From the NCBI GenBank assembly GCA_017623435.1, contig JAGAPD010000044.1, forward strand, positions 1 to 35,586: a stretch of DNA of 35,586 nucleotides, in the 5' to 3' direction. Shown here one piece after another: positions 18,941 through 27,995 of the stretch. Within the stretch, counting starts at the first letter, position 1, and each line of letters starts with the position of its first letter. The notes under the pieces are model-generated. The model was not told where the DNA came from and searched no databases. It saw only the letters and a program-made list of their open reading frames with translations. The stretch comes from Clostridia bacterium. Lineage in GTDB: Bacteria; Bacillota; Clostridia; Christensenellales; Pumilibacteraceae. A program made the position numbers and the translations under genes.

Positions 18941-19351
18941 TTAATAGCTTCCCTTAATAAGCGGACTGCCCACTACTATTTTTCGTCCGTCACACGCCAC
19001 CATCATATTGACGGCGCGCCCGTGCACGTACACGATATTACTTATAAGGGGTGAATAGGCGTATATTATTTTTTGATTTTCGACGCTTTCACTAAACGAA
19101 ACGGTGGCGAAATATTTATCCAAAAAACGCTCACAATCCTTTTCGTTGCCCAAAAAATCAACGCGCTCGTACGCGCCACGAAAATTGAAATAGGGCGGTT
19201 CGTTATAGGTAATTTGTTCGCCGTTTTGCAAAAACGCCGTATAACGTACCTGCTCGTTTTGATAGCACAGTCCGTTATCAAAGCACCGCGACGCCATACA
19301 CAAGCACACGACGGCAACGAATAAAACCAATCTTTTATACAGTACGCTCAC
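18941..19351 (-). CDS. Small secreted protein, possibly a short YwmB-like protein, 136 aa
   Basis: It starts with GTG at 19351, with AGGAG six bases upstream. Residues 5-20 form a hydrophobic signal segment; several cysteines follow (C16, C18, C23, C29), and C18 or C23 could be processed, though no classical lipobox is seen. The C-terminal pattern, GRAVNMMVACDGRKIVVGSPLI then GSY, resembles my recollection of the end of YwmB-type proteins, but the protein is far shorter than YwmB (about 240 aa). The assignment rests partly on its place just before a SpoIIQ-like gene. The 160-base gap to that gene has no clear terminator, so co-transcription is possible. A weak TATAAA near 18826 is the only promoter-like element there. 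Confidence 0.55.
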   Translation of the reverse strand: MSVLYKRLVLFVAVVCLCMASRCFDNGLCYQNEQVRYTAFLQNGEQITYNEPPYFNFRGAYERVDFLGNEKDCERFLDKYFATVSFSESVENQKIIYAYSPLISNIVYVHGRAVNMMVACDGRKIVVGSPLIKGSY

Positions 19352-19364
19352 TTTTTTCTCCTAA

Positions 19365-19398
19365 ATAAAAAATCCTCTGCCGTTACGCAAAGGATTTT
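19365..19398 (-). terminator. Intrinsic terminator of the GH78 gene, abutting the next gene's ribosome binding site
   Basis: On the - strand AAAATCCT (19398-19391) pairs with AGGATTTT (19376-19369), extended by an inner TGC/GCA, and runs into TTTTTT. The AGGAG of the GTG-start gene begins only a few bases later (19362-19358). Confidence 0.78.
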
Positions 19399-19425
19399 CG
19401 TCAACTTTTTAATTGTTTATACCGT

Positions 19426-21477
19426 TTATTTTAAATTTTTTGCTATTAGGTCAATTGCGATAGCAGCGTAAGATGCAAAGCCGTGGTCTTGACTGCCTAC
19501 GACCGTTTTGTATTCCCACAAGGTATTAGTTTTCTCAACCATACCGCCAAAGAATTTTTTGCAGTCGCGCGCAAGCACTTCCCACTCTTTTTTCTCTATA
19601 AGCGTACAAATTCGCAAATAAAAACCTATAAAGGCGTTTACTTCCACGAAGGGCTTTTTAGTCTTGTCAAAGCTTTCAAATCCGTCCTTAATATACGCCT
19701 TTAACGCAGAATAACGGGGTACGTCTATGTCGATTTTACAAAATAGCGTCATATAGTATTGACACGCCTCGGAGGAATTTCGTGTGTTTACCATCACTCC
19801 GTTTTGCTCGACGGCGTTATCAACGAATAGCTCACCGTCAAAGGCGCGCTCTTCAATAATACAGCGAAGTCTATTCGCTTTTTCCACCTTTTCTCTCTCG
19901 CCGTAAAGCGTACCAACACACTCTAAAATCTGACAATAAAGCGCGTTAGTAGGCCAGTTAATATCCTTAGTCCATTGATTTGCGGTCGACCACTCAACGA
20001 AATTCCAGGACGGAAGCCTACAAAGCAGCCCCTCCTCCGTCTCGTAGCGCGCCAACGCGTTCATAATAGTATACACGCTGTCACGGAAAAGCTCCTTGTC
20101 TACCGTCGTGTTTCTCTTCGTTAAATACTCGCAAACCTCGTAAACGTACCACATCGTCCATTGTGGAATAAACTTTCCGCCCACTTCAACGTCGGCAGGA
20201 TAGCACATAGGCACGAACCCTTCTTCAATTTCGCCGTCCCACTCGTAAAGACGATAATTTTCCAAAAACGCGTCCTCTGTCTGCGTGTTTCCCATTAAAA
20301 AGTGCTCTACTCTACCCGTAAACCACGAGTCGCAAAGCCAACCTGCACGCTCGCGCGACGGACAGTCAAAGTACAGGTCAAGTGCGTTATGAGCAAAAGT
20401 GCGTTTTGCCGCCTCGTATACCGCCTGCAACTCGCGATCGTTTATCTTAACTTCCTTCGCGCCCGTCATATCACGCACGAAGGTGCGCACACCTAGCTTT
20501 TCAAGCGTAACGCTACCACTTTTAACGAATAACGCTAAATACCTACAAACGTACGGCTCAAACGAATAAAATTCCATCGGCTTGCCGTCGGTTATAATCT
20601 CGACGGTGTTGTGCGCGTTTATTTGAGTAAAAAATCCGTCCTCGCGCACTTCGGTAAAGGCTAAAATGATATCGCTACCCTCTTCGCTTTTTAGCGTGGC
20701 GGACAAAAATCCAGTCTCAATTTGTCCAAAATCGGCGACGACGTATTGCCCACTTTTTATCACTACGGGAAAATCCACGTCCGATTGCTCCACCGTCAAT
20801 TTACTCGTATTAACCATTTTCGTGGGATCGCCCTGCACTTCATCAGGCTTGTAATAACCCCAGTAATCGCTTAAGAAAAAGGAATATCTTTCGCGGAAAC
20901 TCTTGCTTTCATCCACTTCAAAAACGCCCTTTTCAACCGCCCTTTTCACCTCTATATCCTCGCAAACTGCGTACGGCGCAACGCGGTCAAGATACTTGGG
21001 CTGGGGCTGGGTGCAAAGCGTAACGGGCTTTTCGTCAAGGTTATAATCCCAAACCTCGCTAAAATGCCTTTGCACGGAATAGCGTTTTACTTTTTGAACG
21101 CGCTTGGTCGTAAAACCGTCAAAGTCGTAGCCCGTAGCGAGCAAAACTTCATCACCCTTACGCAATTCCGCCGTCACGAACGAAGACGCTTTTACCGTAG
21201 AAAGCGATCGGCAAGCGTATCCTGCCACCTCTATCGTGATTTCGCCCTCGCTAAACGCGGACAGGTCGATAATATCCACCCTTGCGTAGCCCTTCGCGGT
21301 GCGCGCAGGACCGAAAGAAACGAATTTTCCGTCCACGCACAAGCGGTAAAAATTGTTAGCCGTAATATAAAGCTTAGCGCCCGTAAAATCAGCGCGCGCT
21401 TTTAACGTCAAACTGCTATTAAGTTCGTTTTCTCTTCCTTCAATCCAAACGGGTTTCGCCTTAATAAAATAGTCCAT
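19426..21477 (-). CDS. GH78-family alpha-L-rhamnosidase-like glycoside hydrolase, cytoplasmic, 683 aa
   Basis: N-terminal beta-sandwich domains (about 1-340) precede an (alpha/alpha)6 barrel (about 341-640) and a short C-terminal part. The GH78 hallmark DCPSRERAGW starts at D371. By analogy to characterised GH78 enzymes D371, E376 and D383 are active-site acids, and E655 in NTLWEYK is the probable catalytic base, near GSQDHG. The usual glycine before the third acid is cysteine here (WLCD). It is shorter than many GH78 enzymes (900 or more residues), lacking extra sandwich domains. No signal peptide, so it would act on imported oligosaccharides or glycosides. The ATG at 21477 has GAGGTGA upstream. 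Its own promoter and terminator make it monocistronic, with no sugar transporter next to it. Exact substrate is unproven. Confidence 0.85.
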   Translation of the reverse strand: MDYFIKAKPVWIEGRENELNSSLTLKARADFTGAKLYITANNFYRLCVDGKFVSFGPARTAKGYARVDIIDLSAFSEGEITIEVAGYACRSLSTVKASSFVTAELRKGDEVLLATGYDFDGFTTKRVQKVKRYSVQRHFSEVWDYNLDEKPVTLCTQPQPKYLDRVAPYAVCEDIEVKRAVEKGVFEVDESKSFRERYSFFLSDYWGYYKPDEVQGDPTKMVNTSKLTVEQSDVDFPVVIKSGQYVVADFGQIETGFLSATLKSEEGSDIILAFTEVREDGFFTQINAHNTVEIITDGKPMEFYSFEPYVCRYLALFVKSGSVTLEKLGVRTFVRDMTGAKEVKINDRELQAVYEAAKRTFAHNALDLYFDCPSRERAGWLCDSWFTGRVEHFLMGNTQTEDAFLENYRLYEWDGEIEEGFVPMCYPADVEVGGKFIPQWTMWYVYEVCEYLTKRNTTVDKELFRDSVYTIMNALARYETEEGLLCRLPSWNFVEWSTANQWTKDINWPTNALYCQILECVGTLYGEREKVEKANRLRCIIEERAFDGELFVDNAVEQNGVMVNTRNSSEACQYYMTLFCKIDIDVPRYSALKAYIKDGFESFDKTKKPFVEVNAFIGFYLRICTLIEKKEWEVLARDCKKFFGGMVEKTNTLWEYKTVVGSQDHGFASYAAIAIDLIAKNLK

Positions 21478-21494
21478 AATTTCACCTCACGTCA

Positions 21495-21523
21495 ATTATA
21501 ACACACTCAAAAAACAAAAACAA
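21495..21523 (-). promoter_or_regulatory. Sigma-A promoter of the GH78 gene
   Basis: On the - strand TTGTTT (21523-21518), 17-base spacer with extended TG, perfect TATAAT (21500-21495). The -35 is embedded in the terminator of the upstream dnaB operon. The leader is only about 10 bases. Confidence 0.65.
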
Positions 21524-21554
21524 CCGCGTAGTTTTTACTTTTTACACGGTTGTT
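21509..21554 (-). terminator. Intrinsic terminator of the dnaB operon
   Basis: On the - strand AACAACCGTGTA (21554-21543) pairs with TACGCGGTTGTT (21530-21519) as a 12-bp stem with one G-T pair, followed by TTTGTTTTTT. It lies just after the dnaB stop codon. Confidence 0.85.
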
Positions 21555-21563
21555 TTAATGCGG

Positions 21564-23174
21564 TTAAATAACATCTTCGTCGTCGTCAATCTCTATAGAA
21601 ATATCAAACGGATCTTCGGACGGCGTGAAAACGTCCGCGTCGTCCTCCCTTTCAGCAGGGGGCTCGTAAGCGTCGACGGGCGCGTCAAAAATAGGCTCGG
21701 GTGACTGATCCCCCTCCTCCACTCCGCTGAAATGCGTTCTGAACGAAGGCTCGCTCATATTCATTTCGGGGCGAACGCTCTTTTCGTAAAGGTCGGTGAA
21801 GGTGGTGTACTCGCCGTGCCAACGCACCGTCACCGTTCCCGTGCTACCGTTACGGTGTTTTGCAACGATAAGGTCACACTTCGTTCTGGTATCCTCGTCC
21901 ACCGTCATATCGTCCTTGTCGTGCTCGCGGTGGAGGAAAATAATGATATCTGCGTCCTGCTCGATTGCGCCCGATTCACGAAGGTCGGACATCTGAGGCT
22001 TTTTATCCGTTCTCTTTTCAATGTCACGGGACATCTGCGAGAGAAGAAGAATGGGCACGTTAAGCTCCTTTGCGGCAATCTTCATAGTTCTGGTGATGTC
22101 GCTGACTTCTTGCTGACGGCTCTCCACTCTCTTGCCCGACGTCATAAGCTGGAGGTAGTCGACCATTATAAGATCAAGTCCTTTGTCGCGCTTTAATCTA
22201 CGGCACTTGGAAAGAATTTCCATAGGCGTGGTGAGTGCGTTGTCGTCGATATAAATTTTCGCCTCACTCAATCGCTTTTGCGCTTCCATAAGTCTAAGCG
22301 TTTCCTGCGCGGTGCGCGTACCGTCCTTAACGTTTTGCATGCTTACCTTTGCTACCGAGCACAAAAGTCTGGTTGCAATCTGCTCTGCACTCATCTCAAG
22401 CGAGAAAACTGCGCACTTAAAGGGATCAACCTTTCCCGACGGCGTGCGACGGGATTTGTCAAGCGCGGCGTGAGAAATGAGGTTCATGCCCAAACTGGTC
22501 TTACCTTGTGCAGGTCGCGCCGCGATAAGCACGAGGTCGGAATTGTGGAATCCGCCCAACAATTTATTAAGCTCCGTAAAAGGAATAGGCACGGTGTTTT
22601 GCTCGGTGGGATTAGCCTGCTTTGCATCCATAATCTCAACCGCTTTAGCAACCGCCTCGTTGATATCGACGAGGTCGTGACGGTCCTTTTTCTCGGCAAG
22701 AGTATAAACTTCACTCTCAGCAAGGGCGAGCGCGTCCTGATCCGTTTCTACTGAATACGCGCAGTCCATAATCTTTTGCGTGGACGCAATAAGCTGGCGG
22801 AGAAGTGAATTCTTCTTGACGATTTCCATATAGTGAACGTAGTTTTCACCACTCGGCACGAAAGAAGAAAGCGTAGATATGTAAGTTACGCCACCTACCG
22901 ATTCGTAAACGCCCATTTCTTCCGTTTGCTGAACGATAGTCGCGATATCAATAGGCTTGTCCTTCCAGTAAAGCTCGAGCATTGCTTGGAAAATATCGCG
23001 GTGCGCCGGCTGATAAAAGTCGTCCGGTTTTACCTCGCTAAGCACCGTTACAGGCGCGTCCTCGTTAATAAACAAGCATCCTAAAAGCGCCTGTTCCGCC
23101 TCGTCGTTATGAGGCAAAATTCTTGCTTTTACGTTAGGATGATTTTGTACTTTGTCATTTCTTCTCTCAGCCAT
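21564..23174 (-). CDS. dnaB: Replicative DNA helicase (E. coli DnaB type; called DnaC in Bacillus), 536 aa
   Basis: This hexameric helicase unwinds DNA at the fork. The N-terminal DnaB domain (about 15-120) is followed by a linker and a RecA-type ATPase (about 195-465). Visible motifs are Walker A ARPAQGKTS (219-227, where most relatives have PSMGKT), the catalytic glutamate E260 in VFSLEMS, Walker B LIMVDYLQLM (335-344), LLLSQMSR (377-383) and KHRNG (439-443) with the arginine-finger region. The protein is about 80 residues longer than usual: residues about 466-536 form an acidic, proline-containing tail ending in Asp/Glu. No intein is present. The ATG at 23174 has AAAGGAG upstream. Last gene of a likely five-gene operon. 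Confidence 0.97.
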   Translation of the reverse strand: MAERRNDKVQNHPNVKARILPHNDEAEQALLGCLFINEDAPVTVLSEVKPDDFYQPAHRDIFQAMLELYWKDKPIDIATIVQQTEEMGVYESVGGVTYISTLSSFVPSGENYVHYMEIVKKNSLLRQLIASTQKIMDCAYSVETDQDALALAESEVYTLAEKKDRHDLVDINEAVAKAVEIMDAKQANPTEQNTVPIPFTELNKLLGGFHNSDLVLIAARPAQGKTSLGMNLISHAALDKSRRTPSGKVDPFKCAVFSLEMSAEQIATRLLCSVAKVSMQNVKDGTRTAQETLRLMEAQKRLSEAKIYIDDNALTTPMEILSKCRRLKRDKGLDLIMVDYLQLMTSGKRVESRQQEVSDITRTMKIAAKELNVPILLLSQMSRDIEKRTDKKPQMSDLRESGAIEQDADIIIFLHREHDKDDMTVDEDTRTKCDLIVAKHRNGSTGTVTVRWHGEYTTFTDLYEKSVRPEMNMSEPSFRTHFSGVEEGDQSPEPIFDAPVDAYEPPAEREDDADVFTPSEDPFDISIEIDDDEDVI

Positions 23175-23216
23175 ATTAGTCTCCTTTTTTGTATGGCAAT
23201 AATTTCATTTTTTACA

Positions 23217-23244
23217 AAACGCGTAGGTACGTGGTTACGCGTTT
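23217..23244 (-). other. Intercistronic hairpin between typA and dnaB
   Basis: On the - strand AAACGCGTA / TACGCGTTT (9 bp) closes a 10-base loop containing CACGTACC. The first arm overlaps the typA stop codon, and TGTAAAAAA follows. It resembles an inefficient terminator. Confidence 0.6.
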
Positions 23245-25067
23245 AGCATTTTCTTCTTATATTCGGCCTTTGCGCGAAGTGACGAATCAAGAATCTTTTT
23301 TCTCACTCTTAAGCTCGTGGGAGTAACCTCAAGAAGCTCGTCGTCGGCAATAAATTCAAGGCATTGTTCAAGCGAAAGCGTAACGGGCGGAACTAACCTG
23401 AGCGAATCGTCAGAGCCGGATGCACGCATATTACTCATTTGTTTACGCTTACATACGTTTACTACGATATCACCGCCCTTGGGGTTTTCGCCCACGACCA
23501 TTCCCTCGTAAACTTTAACGCCCGGGCCGATAAATAGCGGTCCGCGCTCCTGCGCGTTGAACAGTCCGTAAGTAATGGATTCACCTGCCTCGTACGCTAC
23601 GAGCGAGCCACAACTACGGCGCTCGAAATCGCCACGATATTTGTCGTAGCAATCAAATACGGAAGTCAAAATTCCCTCGCCCTTAGTGTCCGTCAAAAAT
23701 TCGGATTTATATCCAAACAAGCCACGGCTAGGCACGGAAAATTCAAGGCGCATACGGTTACCAAAAGGCGTCATCGTTTTAAGCTCGCCTGCTCGACTTC
23801 CCATCTTTTCCATAACCACGCCTACCGCCGTTTCGGGAACGTCCGCTACCAGCGTGTCGATAGGCTCGCACAATACGCCGTCAATTTCTTTAAGCAAAAC
23901 CTTAGGCATAGACACCTGAAATTCGTAGCCCTCACGGCGCATGTTTTCAATCAAAATAGAAAGGTGCATCTCCCCTCTTCCGCACACGGTAAACGCCTCG
24001 GACGAGTCGGTATCGCTGACTTTAAGGGAAACGTCGCGAATTTGCTCTTTATACAGTCTTGCTCTTAAATGGCGCGAAGTGACGAACTTACCTTCCTTGC
24101 CTGCAAGCGGAGAGTCGTTTACCGAAAAGGTCATTTCAACGCTCGGCTCGGAAATTTTGGGAAATTCGATTGCGATAGGGTTAGTAGGATCGCAAAGCGT
24201 ATCACCGATTGAAACGCCCTCAACGCCACTAACGCACACGATATCGCCTACCGTCGCGCTGTCGGTCGCTACCCTTGCAAGCCCCTCGAACTGATAAATG
24301 TTAGTAACCTTTGCCTTAATAGACTGCTCGGGCTTGTGATAGTTTACCAAAACTACCTGCTGATTTTGTTTAAGCGTGCCTTGCTCGATTCTACCGATAC
24401 CGATAGATCCGACGTAATCAGAATAGTCAAGCGCGGATACGAGCATCTGCACGGGCGCGTCAGCGCTACCGCTGGGCGCAGGTATGTGGCGCACGATTTT
24501 TTCAAAAAGGGGAATAAGATTTTCGCCCAAGGTATTAGCATCAAGCGACGCAATGCCTTGACGGGCGGAGCAATAAACTACGGGGCTGTCAAGCTGATCT
24601 TCGGTCGCGTCAAGCTCCATAAAAAGCTCAAGCACTTCGTCCACGACTTCTTTTACTCTCGCGTCGGGGCGGTCAATTTTGTTTACCACCACGATAACGG
24701 GGTGACCAAGCGCGAGCGCGTGTTGGAGCACGAAACGCGTTTGGGGCATAGTGCCTTCGTACGCGTCAACGAGAAGTACAACGCCGTTTACCATTTTAAG
24801 TATTCGCTCTACCTCTCCGCCAAAGTCAGCGTGGCCGGGGGTATCAACGATATTTATTTTGTAATTGCCGTACTTTACCGAAGTGTTTTTCGCCAAAATA
24901 GTAATTCCGCGTTCACGCTCAATATCGTTGCTGTCCATAACTCGTTCAGCTACGACCTGATTTGATCTGAACGCACCGCCTTGCTTAAGCAAAGCGTCCA
25001 CCAAAGTAGTTTTGCCGTGGTCAACGTGAGCGATAATCGCCACGTTACGGATATATTCGTTAGTCAT
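23235..25067 (-). CDS. typA: Ribosome-associated GTPase TypA/BipA, 610 aa
   Basis: A translational GTPase of the EF-G group that binds the ribosome and aids 50S assembly and stress adaptation, notably in the cold. All G motifs are present: G1 AHVDHGKT (13-20), G2 RGIT (53-56), G3 DTPGH (75-79), G4 NKID (129-132) and G5 SAR (about 166-168). Domains II, III and V and the TypA-specific C-terminal domain follow. Length equals the family norm. The ATG at 25067 has GAGGAAG upstream, 24 bases after the lipoprotein gene. Fourth gene of the predicted operon. Confidence 0.97.
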   Translation of the reverse strand: MTNEYIRNVAIIAHVDHGKTTLVDALLKQGGAFRSNQVVAERVMDSNDIERERGITILAKNTSVKYGNYKINIVDTPGHADFGGEVERILKMVNGVVLLVDAYEGTMPQTRFVLQHALALGHPVIVVVNKIDRPDARVKEVVDEVLELFMELDATEDQLDSPVVYCSARQGIASLDANTLGENLIPLFEKIVRHIPAPSGSADAPVQMLVSALDYSDYVGSIGIGRIEQGTLKQNQQVVLVNYHKPEQSIKAKVTNIYQFEGLARVATDSATVGDIVCVSGVEGVSIGDTLCDPTNPIAIEFPKISEPSVEMTFSVNDSPLAGKEGKFVTSRHLRARLYKEQIRDVSLKVSDTDSSEAFTVCGRGEMHLSILIENMRREGYEFQVSMPKVLLKEIDGVLCEPIDTLVADVPETAVGVVMEKMGSRAGELKTMTPFGNRMRLEFSVPSRGLFGYKSEFLTDTKGEGILTSVFDCYDKYRGDFERRSCGSLVAYEAGESITYGLFNAQERGPLFIGPGVKVYEGMVVGENPKGGDIVVNVCKRKQMSNMRASGSDDSLRLVPPVTLSLEQCLEFIADDELLEVTPTSLRVRKKILDSSLRAKAEYKKKMLNA

Positions 25068-25091
25068 AATATCTTCCTCACAGACGAAAAA

Positions 25092-26132
25092 TCAATCCTC
25101 GTCGTCCGATTTTCCGTCAAAAATATCTTCAAGTTCTCGTCTTGCTTTCTCTTGTTCAGTTTCGGGACGAGCGTAAGGATTAAACTCACTAACGCTCTCG
25201 TCACCGTAAATATCGGGGTTTTGACGACGCTTAAACTGCTCTACGTCCTCGGGGCGAATATAAATTATTCTCGTGCCCGCGACGTATCTTTGTCTACCCT
25301 GCGTAGCGCTTTGCATACGCGGTTGCTTTTTACTCTTGCGCGTTGCAAGTAATACGATAACCACCGCCAAAATTCCCAAGCATCCTATTACGACGTACCA
25401 GCCAAGCGGATTAGGAACGTAATAGTAATACTCAACCGTTCTGTTTTCGTAATCAAACTTACCTTCCCACACAACGTAGCGCGAGTCCATATAGCTTATA
25501 GGCTCAACCTCCTTGCCGTTAATGGGCTGAACGCGGTCGCTCACCCAGCAAAAGTTAAGACTAATGTCGCTTAAATCCTTACCGATTGCATTAGGAAAAG
25601 CTCCGGCAAACGAAGGCAAAGTCACCTTTTCACCGTCAACCGTACCGCTACCACCGCTACGGATAACGCCCAAGGGCGAATCGGTAGGTGCGCTGGCGTA
25701 ATCGTTGCGTAAGCCGTTAAAGGGATTATCTTGCTTGCAAATATACTTGTTTTGGAAAAATCCCCACTCCATAGTATATTCAAGCTCTTCTTCACTCTCG
25801 TTATCTTCGCTCTCGTCCTCGTAAACTTCCTTAACGATAATAAAAACTTGCTCGTTATTTTCCGTTTCCTGACCGTAGTAGCTTAAGCCCGTAAGCTTGC
25901 TAAAAGCGGAAAACCAGTCGGATAGCGTCCACTTTTGCGTGCTCGTACGCATAACTGCGTTGTTTTCAAGTTCGGTCACGAGCGCATCGTCAAGTCTGAC
26001 GTAATAGGTATAGCGCGTACCCAAAGCGTCCGAATAATAATAACAATCTACCGTCGCTCCGCAAGCGCAAAAAGTAAAGCAAGTGAGCACGAGCAAAAAC
26101 AAAACGATAATTTTTTTCAATGCTTTTTTCAA
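25092..26132 (-). CDS. Probable lipoprotein with a second membrane helix and cytoplasmic tail, unknown function, 346 aa
   Basis: I do not recognise the family. It starts with TTG at 26132, after AAGGAGG. Residues 8-23 are hydrophobic and end in a lipobox-like F-C-A-C with C24 as the candidate lipidated cysteine. An extracellular domain (about 25-242) contains a very acidic stretch at 103-118 and an aromatic region at 233-240. A membrane helix (about 243-263) is followed by a charged 83-residue cytoplasmic tail. The outer segment would thus be held at both ends. If the signal is not cleaved, the protein is simply a two-helix membrane protein. It lies 21 bases after pepF and 24 before typA. Confidence 0.75.
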   Translation of the reverse strand: MKKALKKIIVLFLLVLTCFTFCACGATVDCYYYSDALGTRYTYYVRLDDALVTELENNAVMRTSTQKWTLSDWFSAFSKLTGLSYYGQETENNEQVFIIVKEVYEDESEDNESEEELEYTMEWGFFQNKYICKQDNPFNGLRNDYASAPTDSPLGVIRSGGSGTVDGEKVTLPSFAGAFPNAIGKDLSDISLNFCWVSDRVQPINGKEVEPISYMDSRYVVWEGKFDYENRTVEYYYYVPNPLGWYVVIGCLGILAVVIVLLATRKSKKQPRMQSATQGRQRYVAGTRIIYIRPEDVEQFKRRQNPDIYGDESVSEFNPYARPETEQEKARRELEDIFDGKSDDED

Positions 26133-26153
26133 GCGTCCTCCTTCAAAAGGAAA

Positions 26154-27929
26154 TTAGAATTCCTTTTTGAGTTGTTCAAGAGTTTCTCTAAATTCGCCCA
26201 TTGCTTTTTCAAAAGGCGCTTTGGTCATAAGATCAACGTTTGCAATCTTCAAAAGCTCGTAAGGCGAGTTACTACCACCGCTTTGAAGGAACTTTTTGTA
26301 TCTTTCTACCGCAGGCGCACCCTCTTTGAGAATGTCGGAGGCGATATTCACCGCGGAAGTAATACCCGTTGCGTACTTATACACGTAGAACGCGGTATAA
26401 AAGTGCGGAATTCTTGCCCATTCGTAGCGGATAAGATTGTCGTGAGTTACAGCTCTTCCGTAGTACTTTTTGTTGAGCTTGTAGTACTTGTCGGAAAGCG
26501 ACTTGGGGGTAAGGGGCATACCCTTTGCTGCCATACTGTGCGAAATTTTCTCAAATTCAGCGAACATAGTTTGGCGGAAAAGCGTGGTACGGAACATATC
26601 GAGATAGTAAGTAAGAAGGTACTTCTTCTCTTCCTTGCTCTTAGCGTTAGCAATCATATATTTAAGGAGCAAAACTTCGTTAACGGTAGACGCAACTTCG
26701 GCTACGAAGATGGAATACTGCGCCGTCGAATAGGGCTGTGCGCCGTCGGAGTAATACGAGTGCATAGCGTGACCAAGCTCGTGCGCGATGGTGAAAGTGT
26801 CGTGCATCGTGTTGGAGTGATTGAGGAGAACGTAGGGATGCGTTCCGTACGAGCCCCAGCTATACGCGCCCGTTCTCTTGTTTTCCGTTTCGTAAACGTC
26901 CATCCATCTTTCCTCTTTGGCGCGGATAAGAAGGTCGTGGTACTCTTCGCCCAGCGGTTTAAGACCTTCTACGACCAGCTCGAACGCCTCGTCAAAGTCC
27001 ATTTGTCTTTCAGCGTCGGGCACGATAGAAACGTACATATCGTACATATGGAGCTTTTCCTGACCGAGCGCTTTTTTGCGGAGCGCTACGTAATCGTGAA
27101 CGGTAGAAAGGTTTTCAGATACCGCGTCCAAAAGGTTTTCGTAAACGCCCTCGGGAACGTTGTCCTCAAACAACGCCTTTTCAAGTGCGCTCTTGTATCC
27201 TCTCGTTTCCGCGTAGAAGTTATCCGCCTTTACGTGACCTGCGTAGGTAGCGGTAATGGTGTTAATAAGACCGTAGTACGCTTTGTAAAGCGCGTCGAAA
27301 GCGTGCTTACGAACGACGGGATCGGAGGACTGCAAGAAGTAGGAATAAAGTCCTTGCGTAAGCTGTACTTTTTTGCCGTTTTCGTCCTTAATTTTGGGCA
27401 AAGGAAGGTCGATATAATCAATTTTTTCAAAAACGTCTCTGTACGAGCCGGTAGCGTTGCCTGCTAAAGCAAGGATTTTTTCTTCCTTTTCGGAAAGAAT
27501 GTGCTTTTTACTTCTCTTAACCTCGCTGAGCATATACGCGTAGGGCGCGAATTCCTGCTTTTTGATAAGCTCGTCAAGATATTCCTCGCTCGTTTTGGAA
27601 AGCTCGGGGTTTACGAAAGAGGTCGCCGTGAAAAGCGCGGTTGCGGTTGCGTCGATTCTGTCGCACATAGCAACGTACTTGTCAAGCACGGAGTTTTCGT
27701 CTCTGCGCATACGAGCGTAGCAGTATAATTTTTCGAACTTGATGCTTACGCCGTCAATATAAGTCAAGCACGCCAAAAGATTTTTTGCGTTTGCAAGTTT
27801 TCCCTTATACGAAAGGATTTGTTTTATTTCGCCCTGAACTTCCTTGTGAACCTTTTCCCACTCCTCGTCGGTGGCGAAAATGTCCTCTAATTTCCACTTG
27901 TAGTTTTCTTTAACTTCACTACGTTTCAT
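26154..27929 (-). CDS. pepF: Oligoendopeptidase F (M3B metallopeptidase), 591 aa
   Basis: A cytoplasmic zinc peptidase that trims short peptides. The HExxH zinc motif is at H383-E384-x-x-H387 (TIAHELGHAMH), and the third ligand is E411 in FVAEVAST. The helical N-terminal half and the C-terminal region with the conserved HDN-type segment match PepF. Length is normal (about 600). No signal peptide. The ATG at 27929 has AAAGGAG upstream. Second gene of the predicted operon; the 66-base gap before it holds no convincing terminator. Confidence 0.96.
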   Translation of the reverse strand: MKRSEVKENYKWKLEDIFATDEEWEKVHKEVQGEIKQILSYKGKLANAKNLLACLTYIDGVSIKFEKLYCYARMRRDENSVLDKYVAMCDRIDATATALFTATSFVNPELSKTSEEYLDELIKKQEFAPYAYMLSEVKRSKKHILSEKEEKILALAGNATGSYRDVFEKIDYIDLPLPKIKDENGKKVQLTQGLYSYFLQSSDPVVRKHAFDALYKAYYGLINTITATYAGHVKADNFYAETRGYKSALEKALFEDNVPEGVYENLLDAVSENLSTVHDYVALRKKALGQEKLHMYDMYVSIVPDAERQMDFDEAFELVVEGLKPLGEEYHDLLIRAKEERWMDVYETENKRTGAYSWGSYGTHPYVLLNHSNTMHDTFTIAHELGHAMHSYYSDGAQPYSTAQYSIFVAEVASTVNEVLLLKYMIANAKSKEEKKYLLTYYLDMFRTTLFRQTMFAEFEKISHSMAAKGMPLTPKSLSDKYYKLNKKYYGRAVTHDNLIRYEWARIPHFYTAFYVYKYATGITSAVNIASDILKEGAPAVERYKKFLQSGGSNSPYELLKIANVDLMTKAPFEKAMGEFRETLEQLKKEF

Positions 27930-27995
27930 TTTCTTGCTCCTTTTTTAGTCAGTTGTTTTATAGTTATGAGCGTGACCTTAGCCACGGTTTTTACC

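Noticed and set aside
19426..21477. Secreted rhamnosidase
   Set aside because: No signal peptide at the supported start, which lies about 10 bases after the predicted transcription start.
25935..27467. 510-codon open frame on the + strand opposite pepF
   Set aside because: Overlaps the certain pepF gene, has no ribosome binding site and no recognisable domain.
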